A stretch of DNA of 64,000 bases from an uncultured Vampirovibrio sp. (GTDB lineage: Bacteria; Cyanobacteriota; Vampirovibrionia; Gastranaerophilales; Gastranaerophilaceae): assembly GCA_910583875.1 (NCBI GenBank), contig CAJTXT010000002.1, positions 248,001 through 312,000 on the forward strand, read 5' to 3'. The notes beneath the pieces are model-generated. The model did not search any database, was not told where the DNA came from, and saw only the letters and a program-made list of their open reading frames with translations. A program made the translations under genes and the position numbers. This document shows positions 44,797 to 53,460 of this stretch, piece after piece (within the stretch, counting starts at the first letter, position 1; each line of letters opens with the position of its first letter).

Positions 44797-46422
44797 TTAT
44801 TTATAATATGGAATGTATTTACTAAAATAATCTCGTAAATTATCATCACACACATAAACATAAGTACCCTTTATACCGCGTGTAAGAAAAACAGCATATG
44901 TATTTAAAATATACTTCTTTAATTCAGAGTCATCTACACCTTTTTTTAATTTATTATCAAAAAAGTTTTTTCTGTTTATTTTAATTTTATTATCAATTTT
45001 ATCAAAATATAGGCTTGGTCCTATTACAACTGCAGTATAATTTAGATCAATACCAGGTAGAGTATAAATGCTCCCCATTTCTTTAATAGCTTCTACATTT
45101 CTTAACCATCCACTAGTCTGCTTATTCCATTGAATATCAACACCATCTAAAGTAAAATCTGCGAAGGTTTTATTTTCTTTTCCTTTCCATTCCCAGTCAT
45201 AACCTGCACAATATCTACTGAGCCCACAGTCATTTTCTTTTTGAAAAATATGCATAGACATTTCATTAAATGACTTGAAAAGTTTAAACTCATAATTATC
45301 AAAAACTTTTATTTTATCAGCTTTTTGATTAAGCACGTCATATATATACGGAACGTAATCATTGCCTGCTTTTATGCGCATTTGATCTAAAAGTTTTATA
45401 GGACGGATACCACGCTTTTCATAATTAAGTTTTTCTTTAAAATTATTTTCTGGTATATCTAACGGACTAGTTATTTGTTTTTCATCATAAAATAAAACTT
45501 GATAATCTGAATTTGTTAAAATCCAATCAAGTTCATCATGACTATCATCAAATCCAAGTCGCAAATTAGCTTTTCTAAAATTATGAATATACAATCCAAG
45601 ATTTTTATTTCGTCTTAATCTTTGTGCTTCATCACAAATTATGATATCAAAATGTTCTTTTGTTACATCAATAGGCGATATCACATCATTTTTGCTTAGT
45701 CCACTAATATTTTTAAAAACATCTTGTATTTCTGCCCTAGTAGCCGGATTAGCATATACCATAGCTATTTTTTTATTTTTATATCGTTCATTATTTTTTA
45801 AATAGTAAAATAAAGATGTAGCTACAACTGTTTTTCCTGTGCCTGCATCACCATTTATGAAAATTGGTCTATTAAAAAATGTTTTTTTATGTGCTAGTGT
45901 TTCTTCTGAATCAATTGTATGAACAATACTTGTTAAAGTATTATTCTGTTCATCTGTTAAAACTGTATGAGGTGAATATTTATACGCACTTGAGTTGATA
46001 ATTAACTTAAAATCTTTTGTTTTTACTAATCCCATCTTCTCAAGTTTATACCAAAGTTCATCAAAATAAAGTTCAAATTCATTCTTTCTGTAGTAATGCG
46101 GTTTTTGGCCATCACTATGATTTACTACGTTAAATTTTTGATCAACTTTCATTAGTTTTATAAGCAAATTTTCATAATGTTTTGAAGGAGTTTCTTCAGC
46201 TAATTTTCCTGAAATTACATGAATTCTTATAAAATTATATTTTTTTAATTCGTTTTTAATAGAATTTTTATTATGTTCTTTTGATCTTCTTATAAAATCA
46301 TTTGATTCACCAATGTATGCATCTTTGCCGTTTTCCAATATATAAACACAATGATAATCAAATAAACTATCCCAGTTATCAAATTTTTTTTGTGAAAATT
46401 GAAAGGTTTTTACACTAAACAT
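44797..46422 (-). CDS. GIY-YIG nuclease fused to DUF2075 (Schlafen group 3-like) helicase
   Basis: A 541-residue two-part protein. Residues about 25-100 form a GIY-YIG domain (HCVYILENGKDAYIGESNDF, then FIRRSKEH). Residues about 165-540 form a DUF2075 P-loop helicase domain: Walker A NGDAGTGKTVVATS near 189, Walker B IIICDEAQRLRR, and a C-terminal VFLTRGIKGTYVYVCDD. The combination of nuclease and helicase on one chain is common among restriction and anti-phage proteins. It stands alone between a tRNA gene and small accessory genes. A defence role is inference; repair is an alternative. Confidence 0.82.
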   Translation of the reverse strand: MFSVKTFQFSQKKFDNWDSLFDYHCVYILENGKDAYIGESNDFIRRSKEHNKNSIKNELKKYNFIRIHVISGKLAEETPSKHYENLLIKLMKVDQKFNVVNHSDGQKPHYYRKNEFELYFDELWYKLEKMGLVKTKDFKLIINSSAYKYSPHTVLTDEQNNTLTSIVHTIDSEETLAHKKTFFNRPIFINGDAGTGKTVVATSLFYYLKNNERYKNKKIAMVYANPATRAEIQDVFKNISGLSKNDVISPIDVTKEHFDIIICDEAQRLRRNKNLGLYIHNFRKANLRLGFDDSHDELDWILTNSDYQVLFYDEKQITSPLDIPENNFKEKLNYEKRGIRPIKLLDQMRIKAGNDYVPYIYDVLNQKADKIKVFDNYEFKLFKSFNEMSMHIFQKENDCGLSRYCAGYDWEWKGKENKTFADFTLDGVDIQWNKQTSGWLRNVEAIKEMGSIYTLPGIDLNYTAVVIGPSLYFDKIDNKIKINRKNFFDNKLKKGVDDSELKKYILNTYAVFLTRGIKGTYVYVCDDNLRDYFSKYIPYYK

Positions 46423-46504
46423 ATATCGCCTAAATTATATACTTCATTCTAATATAATAAACAAATATAAGAATGTAAATATATTAATTTATTCATTGTT
46501 AAAG

Positions 46505-46533
46505 AAAAAGATAGAGTAATCTCTATCTTTTTT
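46505..46533 (-). terminator. Terminator of tRNA-Arg (bidirectional shape)
   Basis: AAAAAGATAGAG (46505-46516), loop TAAT, CTCTATCTTTTT (46521-46532): a perfect 12-bp stem just downstream of the minus-strand tRNA-Arg. Confidence 0.8.
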
Positions 46534-46536
46534 AAA

Positions 46537-46610
46537 TACCCCTGACACGATTCGAACGTGCGACGCCCTCCTTAGGACGGAGGCGCTCTATCCAGCTGAG
46601 CTACAGAGGC
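46537..46610 (-). tRNA. tRNA-Arg, anticodon CCT
   Basis: On the minus strand: acceptor GCCTCTG/CAGGGGT with discriminator A, D-arm AGCTCAGCTGGATAGAGC, anticodon stem CCTCC/GGAGG with loop GTCCTAA (anticodon CCT), variable loop, and T-arm with GTTCGAATC. No CCA is encoded. It reads AGG codons. Confidence 0.95.
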
Positions 46611-46718
46611 ATATTTTTATTATACTATTAAAATTTGAATTTTTAAACTATAAAATATAGTAATGTTGATTGTTGAAAAAATAAATATTTCATTTTAGTA
46701 TAACCTTAAAGGTGCACT

Positions 46719-48074
46719 ATGTCTGAACAAAAAGATTTAACACAAGGAAATTTATTATCTACACTATTAATGTTTGCGCTGCCTTATATTGGTGCGAATT
46801 TTTTGCAGGCATTATATGGTGCAGCTGATTTAATAATTGTAGGTAAATATTGCGACAGCAGCGTAGTTTCTGCAGTCGCTACAGGCTCACAACTTTTGCA
46901 GACATTAATATTTTTTATAACAGGTCTTACTGTAAGCGGCACAGTATTAATAGGTAAATCATTCGGTGCAAAAAAATATGATGAAATAATTAAAATAATA
47001 AACACAATGACAATTTGTTTTATTTTTGCAGCAATAGTATTAAGCTCAGTTATAATCATATTTGATAATCAATTATTACATATTTTACAAACACCTCAAG
47101 ATGCTTTTAAATCAACATTAGACTATATTTGGGTATGTGCAGCCGGTTTAATTTTTGTATTTGCATATAATGCAATAAGCGCTATTCTACGTGGATTAGG
47201 AAATTCTATTGCACCAATGTTTTTTGTTGCAATTTCATGCATTGTAAATATTATTACTGATATTATTTTGGTTGGCAAATATAACTTAGGAGCGCAAGGT
47301 GCTGCCATTGCAACTATATTTTCACAAGCAGTTAGTGTAATTATCGGGTTAATATATTTAAGAAAAGGGGAGTTTGTTTTCGACTTCAAATTTAGGCAAA
47401 TAAAATTTGACATTGAAACAGCAAAAGAATTATTTAAAATCGGCTTGCCTCTTTCACTTCAAGATACACTATTACCTTTATCTTTCTTATTTTTATTTTC
47501 AATTGCAAATTCAATGGGCGTTGCCGCTTCAGCAGCTTATGGAAGCGTTGTTAGATTAAACGCATTTATGATGCTTCCTGCTGGTTCATTTGCTATGTCG
47601 CTTACTGCATTAACAGCTCAAAATTTAGGTGCTGGAAAGCTCCACAGAGCAGTAAACGCACTTAAACTTTCTATTTTGTTTGCATTTAGCTTTGGACTAA
47701 TTTTCTTTATTTGGCAGCAATTAGCACCCAAAAGTGCAATAGCAATTTTCACAACTAATGAGGAGGTATTAGATGCAGGAGCTCTATATTTGAAATCATT
47801 TAGTTATGATTATCTGTTAGTTCCATTCATATTTTGTTTTAATGGATTTTTCTTTGGCTGCGGAAGAACTATTTTTGCTGCTGCAAATAGTATATTCTCA
47901 TCTTTTGCAATTAGAATACCTGTTGCCTTTTTATTGTGCAGCTTGATTAGTGATGCAACACTATTTGAACTGGGGATAGCGGCACCAAGCGCAACAATAG
48001 TTACATCTACGGGAGCCTTTTTATATCTGTTATATCTTTATAAATCAAATAAACTTCTTCCACAAAAAACTTAA
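46719..48074 (+). CDS. MATE-family efflux transporter
   Basis: Inner-membrane cation-coupled multidrug exporter of 451 residues with twelve helices in two homologous halves. The first half begins LLSTLLMFALPYIGANFLQA with ADLIIVGKYCDSS; the second half LFKIGLPLSLQDTLLPLSFL with GAAASAAYGSVVRLNAF-type residues and LTAQNLGAGKLHRAVNAL. Closest to the NorM/DinF-like clostridial branch by eye. Substrate unknown. It stands between tRNA-Arg and glmS and seems to be transcribed alone. Confidence 0.9.
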   Translation: MSEQKDLTQGNLLSTLLMFALPYIGANFLQALYGAADLIIVGKYCDSSVVSAVATGSQLLQTLIFFITGLTVSGTVLIGKSFGAKKYDEIIKIINTMTICFIFAAIVLSSVIIIFDNQLLHILQTPQDAFKSTLDYIWVCAAGLIFVFAYNAISAILRGLGNSIAPMFFVAISCIVNIITDIILVGKYNLGAQGAAIATIFSQAVSVIIGLIYLRKGEFVFDFKFRQIKFDIETAKELFKIGLPLSLQDTLLPLSFLFLFSIANSMGVAASAAYGSVVRLNAFMMLPAGSFAMSLTALTAQNLGAGKLHRAVNALKLSILFAFSFGLIFFIWQQLAPKSAIAIFTTNEEVLDAGALYLKSFSYDYLLVPFIFCFNGFFFGCGRTIFAAANSIFSSFAIRIPVAFLLCSLISDATLFELGIAAPSATIVTSTGAFLYLLYLYKSNKLLPQKT

Positions 48075-48148
48075 TAATAATTTAATATCATTTAGAGATT
48101 TATCATGTATTATATTAAATATTAGAAGAGATAAAAAGGAATAAATAT

Positions 48149-49996
48149 ATGTGCGGTATTGTAGGTTATGTTGGGCATAGAGATGTAGTCAGCGTTTTAT
48201 TTAGCGGACTTACAAACCTTGAATACAGAGGATATGATTCCGCTGGTATTGCATTAAATGATAAAGGTGATATTAAAATATATAAAACTTTAGGTAAACT
48301 AATAAATTTAAAAAATGAATTAACAGAAAGAAAGTCAGAATTAATACAACCAACAAGCGGCATCGGACATATAAGATGGGCGACACATGGAAGTCCTTCT
48401 CTTATAAATGCACACCCTCATACATGCACATGCGGAAAACTAGTTGTAGTTCATAATGGAATTATTGAAAATTATAAAGAATTAAGAGAAGAATTAATAA
48501 ATAAAGGCTGCAATTTCCGTTCTCAAACAGATACTGAAACAATTGCACACTTAATTGCAGATGAATATTCAAAAACAAAAAAATTAGAAGAAGCAGTAAG
48601 AAATTCAGTAAAGAAACTGCAAGGTGCTTATGCTATTTGCGTTATGCATAAAGATGAACCTGATGTTGTTGTTGGTGCTAGAAAACATGCTCCAATGTTA
48701 GTTGGAGTGGGTGAAGGTGAAAACTTTATTGCAAGCGATACTCCTGCAATTATTGAATACACAAAGAAAACAATATATCTTGATGATAATGAAGTAGCTG
48801 TCATTACAAAAGATAAAATTAAAATTACAGATATAAATGGAAATGAAGTAGTTAAAAAAGTTGAAATTCTTCCTTGGGAACCTATTGCACTTAGTAAACT
48901 CGGCTACAAACACTTCATGTTAAAAGAAATTCATGAACAGCCAGATGTAATAAGAAATGTATTAAACGGAAAACTTTATGATATTGATGCACCTATTGCA
49001 TTGAACGAAGTAAAAATAGATAAAGATACATTAAAGAAATTAATTAAAATTGAAATTATAGCTTGCGGAACATCTTTACATGCAGCTCTAGTCGGGAAAT
49101 ATATTATTGAAGATTTTGCGGGCATATCTGTTGAAGTAGAAGCATCAAGCGAATATATCTATAGAAAGACAACAACAGATTCTTCAACATTAGTTATAGG
49201 TGTATCTCAATCAGGTGAAACAGCTGATACAATAACAGCTATTAAACAAGCAAAAGAAAAGAATGCACATGTTTTAATCATTACAAACAGACCCGATTCA
49301 AATATGGCAAGACTTGCAGATAGCTTAATTCCTGTTAATGCAGGTATTGAAGTTAGTGTTGCTGCTACAAAATCATATACGGCACAATTAATTTCCTTCT
49401 ATCTTTTAGCTATTCATTTGGCTGAAATAAAAGGCGGTCTTGATAAATCTTACTTAAAAAATTTAAAACACGAATTAATTCAATTGCCGACAAAAATAGA
49501 AGAAGTACTGTCTAACACATCTGCAATTCAAGAATGTGCAAGAAAATTCTCTTCATTTAAAAACTTCATTTATATAGCAAGAGGGGTAAATCTTGCTACA
49601 GCATTTGAAGGTGCTTTGAAATTAAAAGAAATAAGTTATATTAACGCTACAGGATATGCGGCTGGTGAATTAAAACATGGACCGATAGCAATGCTTGACG
49701 AAACAATGCCTGTTTTATCAATATTAATTCCCGGCGGTATTAGTTATGAAAAAATTCTGTCTAATTGTGAAGAAGCAAAAGCAAGGAATGCAAAATTAAT
49801 TGCGCTTACATCATCTACTGATTCAAATTTAGATTCTTTATTTGATGTAGTTCTTAGAATTCCTCCCGTAAGTGAAATTCTTTCACCTGCAATAACATGT
49901 GTTCCATTGCAATTGTTAGCATACTACATAGCAGAATTTTTAGGAAAAGATGTAGACCAACCAAGAAATTTAGCAAAATCAGTTACAGTTGAATAA
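48149..49996 (+). CDS. glmS: Glutamine--fructose-6-phosphate aminotransferase
   Basis: Makes glucosamine-6-phosphate for peptidoglycan and LPS. The N-terminal cysteine of MCGIVGYVGH is the glutaminase nucleophile; NLEYRGYDSAGIA, GHIRWATHG and the glutaminase loop follow. From residue 280 two SIS domains have ACGTSLHAALVGK, GVSQSGETADT, VAATKSYTAQ and the C-terminal DVDQPRNLAKSVTVE. Length 615 is normal. AAGGA precedes the ATG. No glmS ribozyme is visible upstream. A small gene starts in its stop codon. A second, isomerase-only paralogue is at 9295-10380. Confidence 0.97.
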   Translation: MCGIVGYVGHRDVVSVLFSGLTNLEYRGYDSAGIALNDKGDIKIYKTLGKLINLKNELTERKSELIQPTSGIGHIRWATHGSPSLINAHPHTCTCGKLVVVHNGIIENYKELREELINKGCNFRSQTDTETIAHLIADEYSKTKKLEEAVRNSVKKLQGAYAICVMHKDEPDVVVGARKHAPMLVGVGEGENFIASDTPAIIEYTKKTIYLDDNEVAVITKDKIKITDINGNEVVKKVEILPWEPIALSKLGYKHFMLKEIHEQPDVIRNVLNGKLYDIDAPIALNEVKIDKDTLKKLIKIEIIACGTSLHAALVGKYIIEDFAGISVEVEASSEYIYRKTTTDSSTLVIGVSQSGETADTITAIKQAKEKNAHVLIITNRPDSNMARLADSLIPVNAGIEVSVAATKSYTAQLISFYLLAIHLAEIKGGLDKSYLKNLKHELIQLPTKIEEVLSNTSAIQECARKFSSFKNFIYIARGVNLATAFEGALKLKEISYINATGYAAGELKHGPIAMLDETMPVLSILIPGGISYEKILSNCEEAKARNAKLIALTSSTDSNLDSLFDVVLRIPPVSEILSPAITCVPLQLLAYYIAEFLGKDVDQPRNLAKSVTVE

Positions 49997-50154
49997 TGAT
50001 TACAACAAAAGAAGTAAAAATTGATAAAATTGATAATTTAAAAAGCGAATACATTGAATCCCAATTAAAACAAATGGGGTTTGATGTACTTCGCTGGGCT
50101 ATAACTGAAGTTAATGATACATTTTATACATTAAATATCGCAATTATTGAATAA
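49996..50154 (+). CDS. Small protein coupled to glmS (52 residues)
   Basis: The ATG at 49996 overlaps the glmS stop as TAATG, a pattern of stop-start coupled translation. The frame is open for 52 codons: a lysine-rich start (MITTKEVKIDKIDN), then SEYIESQLKQMGFDVLRWAI and a beta-like end. Short acidic/basic alternation and no membrane segment suggest a small cytosolic protein. I do not recognise it. Its position suggests a link with amino-sugar synthesis, but nothing else shows this. It ends 1 bp before the convergent serB. Confidence 0.65.
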   Translation: MITTKEVKIDKIDNLKSEYIESQLKQMGFDVLRWAITEVNDTFYTLNIAIIE

Positions 50155-50155
50155 A

Positions 50156-50776
50156 TCAAATATGATTTAGTAATTCAGTTAAATTTTTATTATCAATGAT
50201 AATATTTGCATGCTCTTTTAAAACAGGCTTAGCGCAAAATGCAGCGCGTTTACCGGCATGGTTGAACATGCTTATATCATTAGCACCGTCACCTACAGTC
50301 AAAGTATCTTCTTCAGAAATATTTAGAAGTGTTTGCAAACGCTTAAGCATTTTACCTTTGCTGTCTGAAAACATCATTTCGCCGCCAACAAGACCAGTCA
50401 TTTCACCATTTTTAAAATGAAGAAAATTAGCAAACTGCGCATCATAACCTAAAGCATGCTGTGCTGGAATAGTAGCTGTTTCATAACCACCGGAAAAACA
50501 TACAACTTTGTAGCCCATTTTATGCAGCTCTGAAATTGTTTCTTTAGCCCCCTTTGTATAAGGTAAATTTTCGCAAATTTCAATAATTTTAGACTCTTTA
50601 GCTCCTTTTAGCAAAGCAACTCGCTGTGTAAGACTTTCAAAAAAGTCAATTTTACCCTCCATTGCTTCCGTTGTTATTTTTTTCATTAAAGGTTCAATAT
50701 TATATTCCCTTGCTATAAATTCAAGAGTCTCACCTTCCATTAATGTTGAATCAAAATCAAAAACTGCTAATTTCAT
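50156..50776 (-). CDS. serB: Phosphoserine phosphatase (HAD family)
   Basis: Last step of serine synthesis. HAD motif I is FDFDSTLMEGET with two aspartates, motif II VVCFSGGYETAT, motif III a lysine in SKGKMLKRL, and motif IV TVGDGANDISMF. The cap region follows motif I (FIAREYNIEPLMKKI). At 206 residues it is the short SerB form without the N-terminal ACT domain. Another HAD phosphomonoesterase specificity is possible but the FSGGY motif and cap fit SerB well. Confidence 0.9.
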   Translation of the reverse strand: MKLAVFDFDSTLMEGETLEFIAREYNIEPLMKKITTEAMEGKIDFFESLTQRVALLKGAKESKIIEICENLPYTKGAKETISELHKMGYKVVCFSGGYETATIPAQHALGYDAQFANFLHFKNGEMTGLVGGEMMFSDSKGKMLKRLQTLLNISEEDTLTVGDGANDISMFNHAGKRAAFCAKPVLKEHANIIIDNKNLTELLNHI

Positions 50777-50897
50777 GTTTAAATACCTAAAAATCTCATA
50801 AAATTAATTATAAAAAAAACTCTTAGAAATAACAATGTTTTTACCCTTTCAAAGTATTGTTCTGTTAACATTTTTTTGTAATTTTATAGATAAAAAG

Positions 50898-50926
50898 TTG
50901 CATTTTTGTTATCTTATTGATATAAG
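50898..50926 (+). promoter_or_regulatory. Promoter of the phosphorylase-like gene
   Basis: TTGCAT (50898-50903) and TATAAG (50921-50926) with a 17-bp spacer. The leader is about 37 bases with AAAGGAG before the ATG at 50970. Confidence 0.6.
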
Positions 50927-50969
50927 ATACTAGACGGTAAATTATGTTCAGAATATAAAAGGAGTAACA

Positions 50970-52658
50970 ATGGGATTACCAAACGTAGCATATTTTTCAA
51001 TGGAAATCGCAATTGATCAATCTATAGCAACATATTCAGGCGGTTTAGGTTTCTTAGCAGGTTCACATATGTTATCTGCCGGCTACCTACAAATGCCTAT
51101 GGTTGGTGTAACAATGTTATGGTCTTATGGTTATTACAACCAAAGAATTGACCATGACGGAAATGTTGAAGTTGCATATATTAGAAAACATTATGATTTC
51201 TTAACAGATATCAATGAAACTGTAGAAGTAGACATTTATGGCGAAAAAGTAAAAGTTAAAGCATATAAACTTGAACCAGGTATCTTTGATACATGTCCGG
51301 TTTATTATTTAACAACAGATATTGAAGAAAACTCTGAATGGGCGAGATCAATATCTCACAAATTGTATGATGGTAATGAAAAAATCAGAATTTCACAAGA
51401 AACAGTTCTTGGTATTGCAGGTATTAGATTACTTCAAAAAGTTGGATACAATTTTGATTGTGTTCACTTAAACGAAGGTCATGCACTTCCTGCAGCATTT
51501 GAATTATTAAATCAATATAACGGTGATTTAGCAAAAGTTAGAGAAAAAGTTGTATTCACTACACATACACCGGTTGCAGCAGGTAACGAAGTTCACTGGG
51601 TTGACAACCTATTACAAGGCGGATTCTTCGCAGGTCGTCCTCGTGAAGAAGCTGTTCAATTAGGCGGTGAACAATTCTCTTTAACAGTTGCAGCTTTAAG
51701 AATGTCAAGATTAGCTAACGCTGTTTCTCAATTACACGGTTTAGTATCTAATAAAATGTGGAATTGGGTTGAAGGCAGATGCCCAATTAGAGCTATTACT
51801 AATGCTGTAAATCTTCATTATTGGCAAGATGACAGAATGAAAACTGATAATCTTGAAGCATTATTAGATGCAAAAAAAGAAATGAAAAAAGAAGTATTTG
51901 AATACATTGCAAATACTGTTGGTAAAAGACTTGATCCAAATGTATTAACTATTACTTGGGCAAGAAGATTTGCTGACTACAAACGTGCATGGTTAATATT
52001 CATGGACGAAAACAGAATTCTTAAACTATTAAACGAAAATAAAGTTCAACTTATTTTTGCTGGTAAATTCCATCCGGATGATGTTATCGGTAAAGAAATG
52101 TTCAACAAAATTTTAAGAAGTTCATATTCAATGAAAAATGTAGTTGTATTAACAGGATATGAATTAGATTTAAGCGGTAAATTAAAACGTGCTTCTGATA
52201 TCTGGTTAAATACACCATTAAGACCATTTGAAGCATCAGGTACTTCAGGTATGTCAGCTAATGCTAACGGTGCTCTTCACTTATCAACATTTGACGGTTG
52301 GACAGTAGAAGGTACATTCCCTGGTATTAATGGTTATACAATTGAATACCCAGGCTTAGATGATAATATTCCTTGGGAAGAAAGACATAGAAAAGATTAT
52401 GAATGCATGATGGATATTATTGAAAACCAAATCATTCCTACTTACTATGAAAACAAAACTCAATGGGCTATTATGATGCGTCAAGCAATCAGAACTGCTG
52501 AAGCTTACTTCAATTCAGACAGAATGGTTATTGAATATTATAACAGACTATATAAACCAATTGCTCACGGTAGTGATGAAGGCGGCGTTTCTGCTCAAGA
52601 TTATCAAGCAGCTACAGCTCCTGCAACTGATGCTTGGACATTCTCTAACATTAAATAA
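50970..52658 (+). CDS. Alpha-glucan phosphorylase homologue (GT35) lacking the PLP-binding lysine
   Basis: By family it would release glucose-1-phosphate from alpha-1,4-glucan. It has 562 residues, the short form without DUF3417. Typical segments are NVAYFSMEIAIDQSIATYSG, HLNEGHALPAAFELL, FTTHTPVAAGNEVHW, ITWARRFADYKRAWLIF, IFAGKFHPDD and IWLNTPLRPFEASGTSGM. The next residue, which should be the lysine that binds pyridoxal phosphate, is serine 429 (codon TCA at 52254-52256), in GTSGMSANANGALHLSTFDG. The rest is well conserved, so either the enzyme does not use PLP or it is a non-catalytic homologue. It is preceded by a good promoter and ribosome site. Confidence 0.85.
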   Translation: MGLPNVAYFSMEIAIDQSIATYSGGLGFLAGSHMLSAGYLQMPMVGVTMLWSYGYYNQRIDHDGNVEVAYIRKHYDFLTDINETVEVDIYGEKVKVKAYKLEPGIFDTCPVYYLTTDIEENSEWARSISHKLYDGNEKIRISQETVLGIAGIRLLQKVGYNFDCVHLNEGHALPAAFELLNQYNGDLAKVREKVVFTTHTPVAAGNEVHWVDNLLQGGFFAGRPREEAVQLGGEQFSLTVAALRMSRLANAVSQLHGLVSNKMWNWVEGRCPIRAITNAVNLHYWQDDRMKTDNLEALLDAKKEMKKEVFEYIANTVGKRLDPNVLTITWARRFADYKRAWLIFMDENRILKLLNENKVQLIFAGKFHPDDVIGKEMFNKILRSSYSMKNVVVLTGYELDLSGKLKRASDIWLNTPLRPFEASGTSGMSANANGALHLSTFDGWTVEGTFPGINGYTIEYPGLDDNIPWEERHRKDYECMMDIIENQIIPTYYENKTQWAIMMRQAIRTAEAYFNSDRMVIEYYNRLYKPIAHGSDEGGVSAQDYQAATAPATDAWTFSNIK

Positions 52659-52683
52659 AATAGTTAAGATTGTTTAAATATTA

Positions 52684-52715
52684 AAAAAGAGGACTTTGTA
52701 TAAAGTCCTCTTTTT
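52684..52715 (+). terminator. Rho-independent terminator after the phosphorylase-like gene
   Basis: AAAAAGAGGACTTT (52684-52697), loop GTAT, AAAGTCCTCTTTTT (52702-52715): a perfect 14-bp stem, 25 bp after the phosphorylase-like stop. It lies inside the longest frame of the next gene, which is one reason to start that gene at 52732. Confidence 0.92.
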
Positions 52716-52731
52716 ATGTTCTAATAACATT

Positions 52732-53262
52732 ATGAAAAATGAATTAAGAAAATTATCTTTAGAAAAAAGAAAACATTTAAACATAGATTTATATAGTAAA
52801 AAAATCATTAATAAATTGTTTTCGCTAAATGAATATAATCGTTCAAAAAATATTTTATGTTACTACCCACTAAAATATGAAGTTCAAACAATAAAATGTA
52901 TTGAAGACAAAACAAAAAATATATTTCTTCCTCGTGTAGTAAAAAATGATTTAGAAATATGCAAATATGATGAAAAAGCTTTGTGTATAGGCTGCTTTAA
53001 CATAATGGAAGCAAATAAAAATATACAGCCGTCAACAGAAAAAATGGATATTATTATTATTCCTGCTGTTGCTGCCGATATAAACGGTTATAGAATTGGA
53101 TATGGAAAAGGTTTTTATGATAGATTTTTTTCAAAATTACCTTATAGCCCATTAAAAATAATGCTTTTATTTTCTGACTGCCTATATGAGAATGCTTATC
53201 CTGAAAGCTTTGATGTTAAAGCGGATATTATCATTACAGAAAAAAATATATTAAGGATATAA
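52732..53262 (+). CDS. 5-formyltetrahydrofolate cyclo-ligase
   Basis: Recycles 5-formyl-THF to methenyl-THF with ATP. The 176-residue protein starts MKNELRKLSLEKRKHLNIDL, the family N-terminus, and has ILCYYPLKYEVQT, LEICKYDE and the nucleotide/substrate motif YRIGYGKGFYDRFFSKLP near 122-139. The ATG at 52732 is chosen because the longer frame from 52696 would read through the terminator stem before it. No ribosome site is clear. Catalytic motif complete. Confidence 0.9.
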   Translation: MKNELRKLSLEKRKHLNIDLYSKKIINKLFSLNEYNRSKNILCYYPLKYEVQTIKCIEDKTKNIFLPRVVKNDLEICKYDEKALCIGCFNIMEANKNIQPSTEKMDIIIIPAVAADINGYRIGYGKGFYDRFFSKLPYSPLKIMLLFSDCLYENAYPESFDVKADIIITEKNILRI

Positions 53263-53345
53263 TGTTAAAAACACCTTAATATATTTGTCTGATTAGATTT
53301 TTAGAGTAAAATTATAATAGTAGGATTATACAGTAAGGCTAGACC

Positions 53346-53447
53346 ATGGAATTTTTTAGAAAAAATAGAAAAATTATTATATTAACAATTACATTTTGCT
53401 TTTTACTTTGGACATTTGGTTCAATGTTATTCCTTGTATTAAATTAA
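53346..53447 (+). CDS. Very small single-pass membrane protein (33 residues)
   Basis: ATG at 53346 opens a 33-codon frame: a basic N-terminus (MEFFRKNRKI) and one hydrophobic helix (IIILTITFCFLLWTFGSM), ending LFLVLN. It lies 13 bp before the M23 peptidase gene and likely shares its transcript; AGTAAGG sits 5-10 bases before the ATG. I do not know its function. Small helices of this kind often assist membrane enzymes or export. Real coding is supported by gene spacing and the amphipathic layout only. Confidence 0.5.
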   Translation: MEFFRKNRKIIILTITFCFLLWTFGSMLFLVLN

Positions 53448-53460
53448 ATAGGGAAAAGTA

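Noticed and set aside
39748..46610. Integrated element with att sites in tmRNA and tRNA-Arg
   Set aside because: No integrase, no transposase and no direct repeat of either RNA 3' end was found inside the interval; only an accessory stretch is claimed.
48075..48148. glmS ribozyme or riboswitch upstream of glmS
   Set aside because: The 74-bp gap is too short and AT-rich for the ribozyme, and no conserved core was seen.
52696..52731. Extended start of the 5-formyltetrahydrofolate cyclo-ligase
   Set aside because: The extra residues would be encoded by the 3' half of a 14-bp terminator stem.
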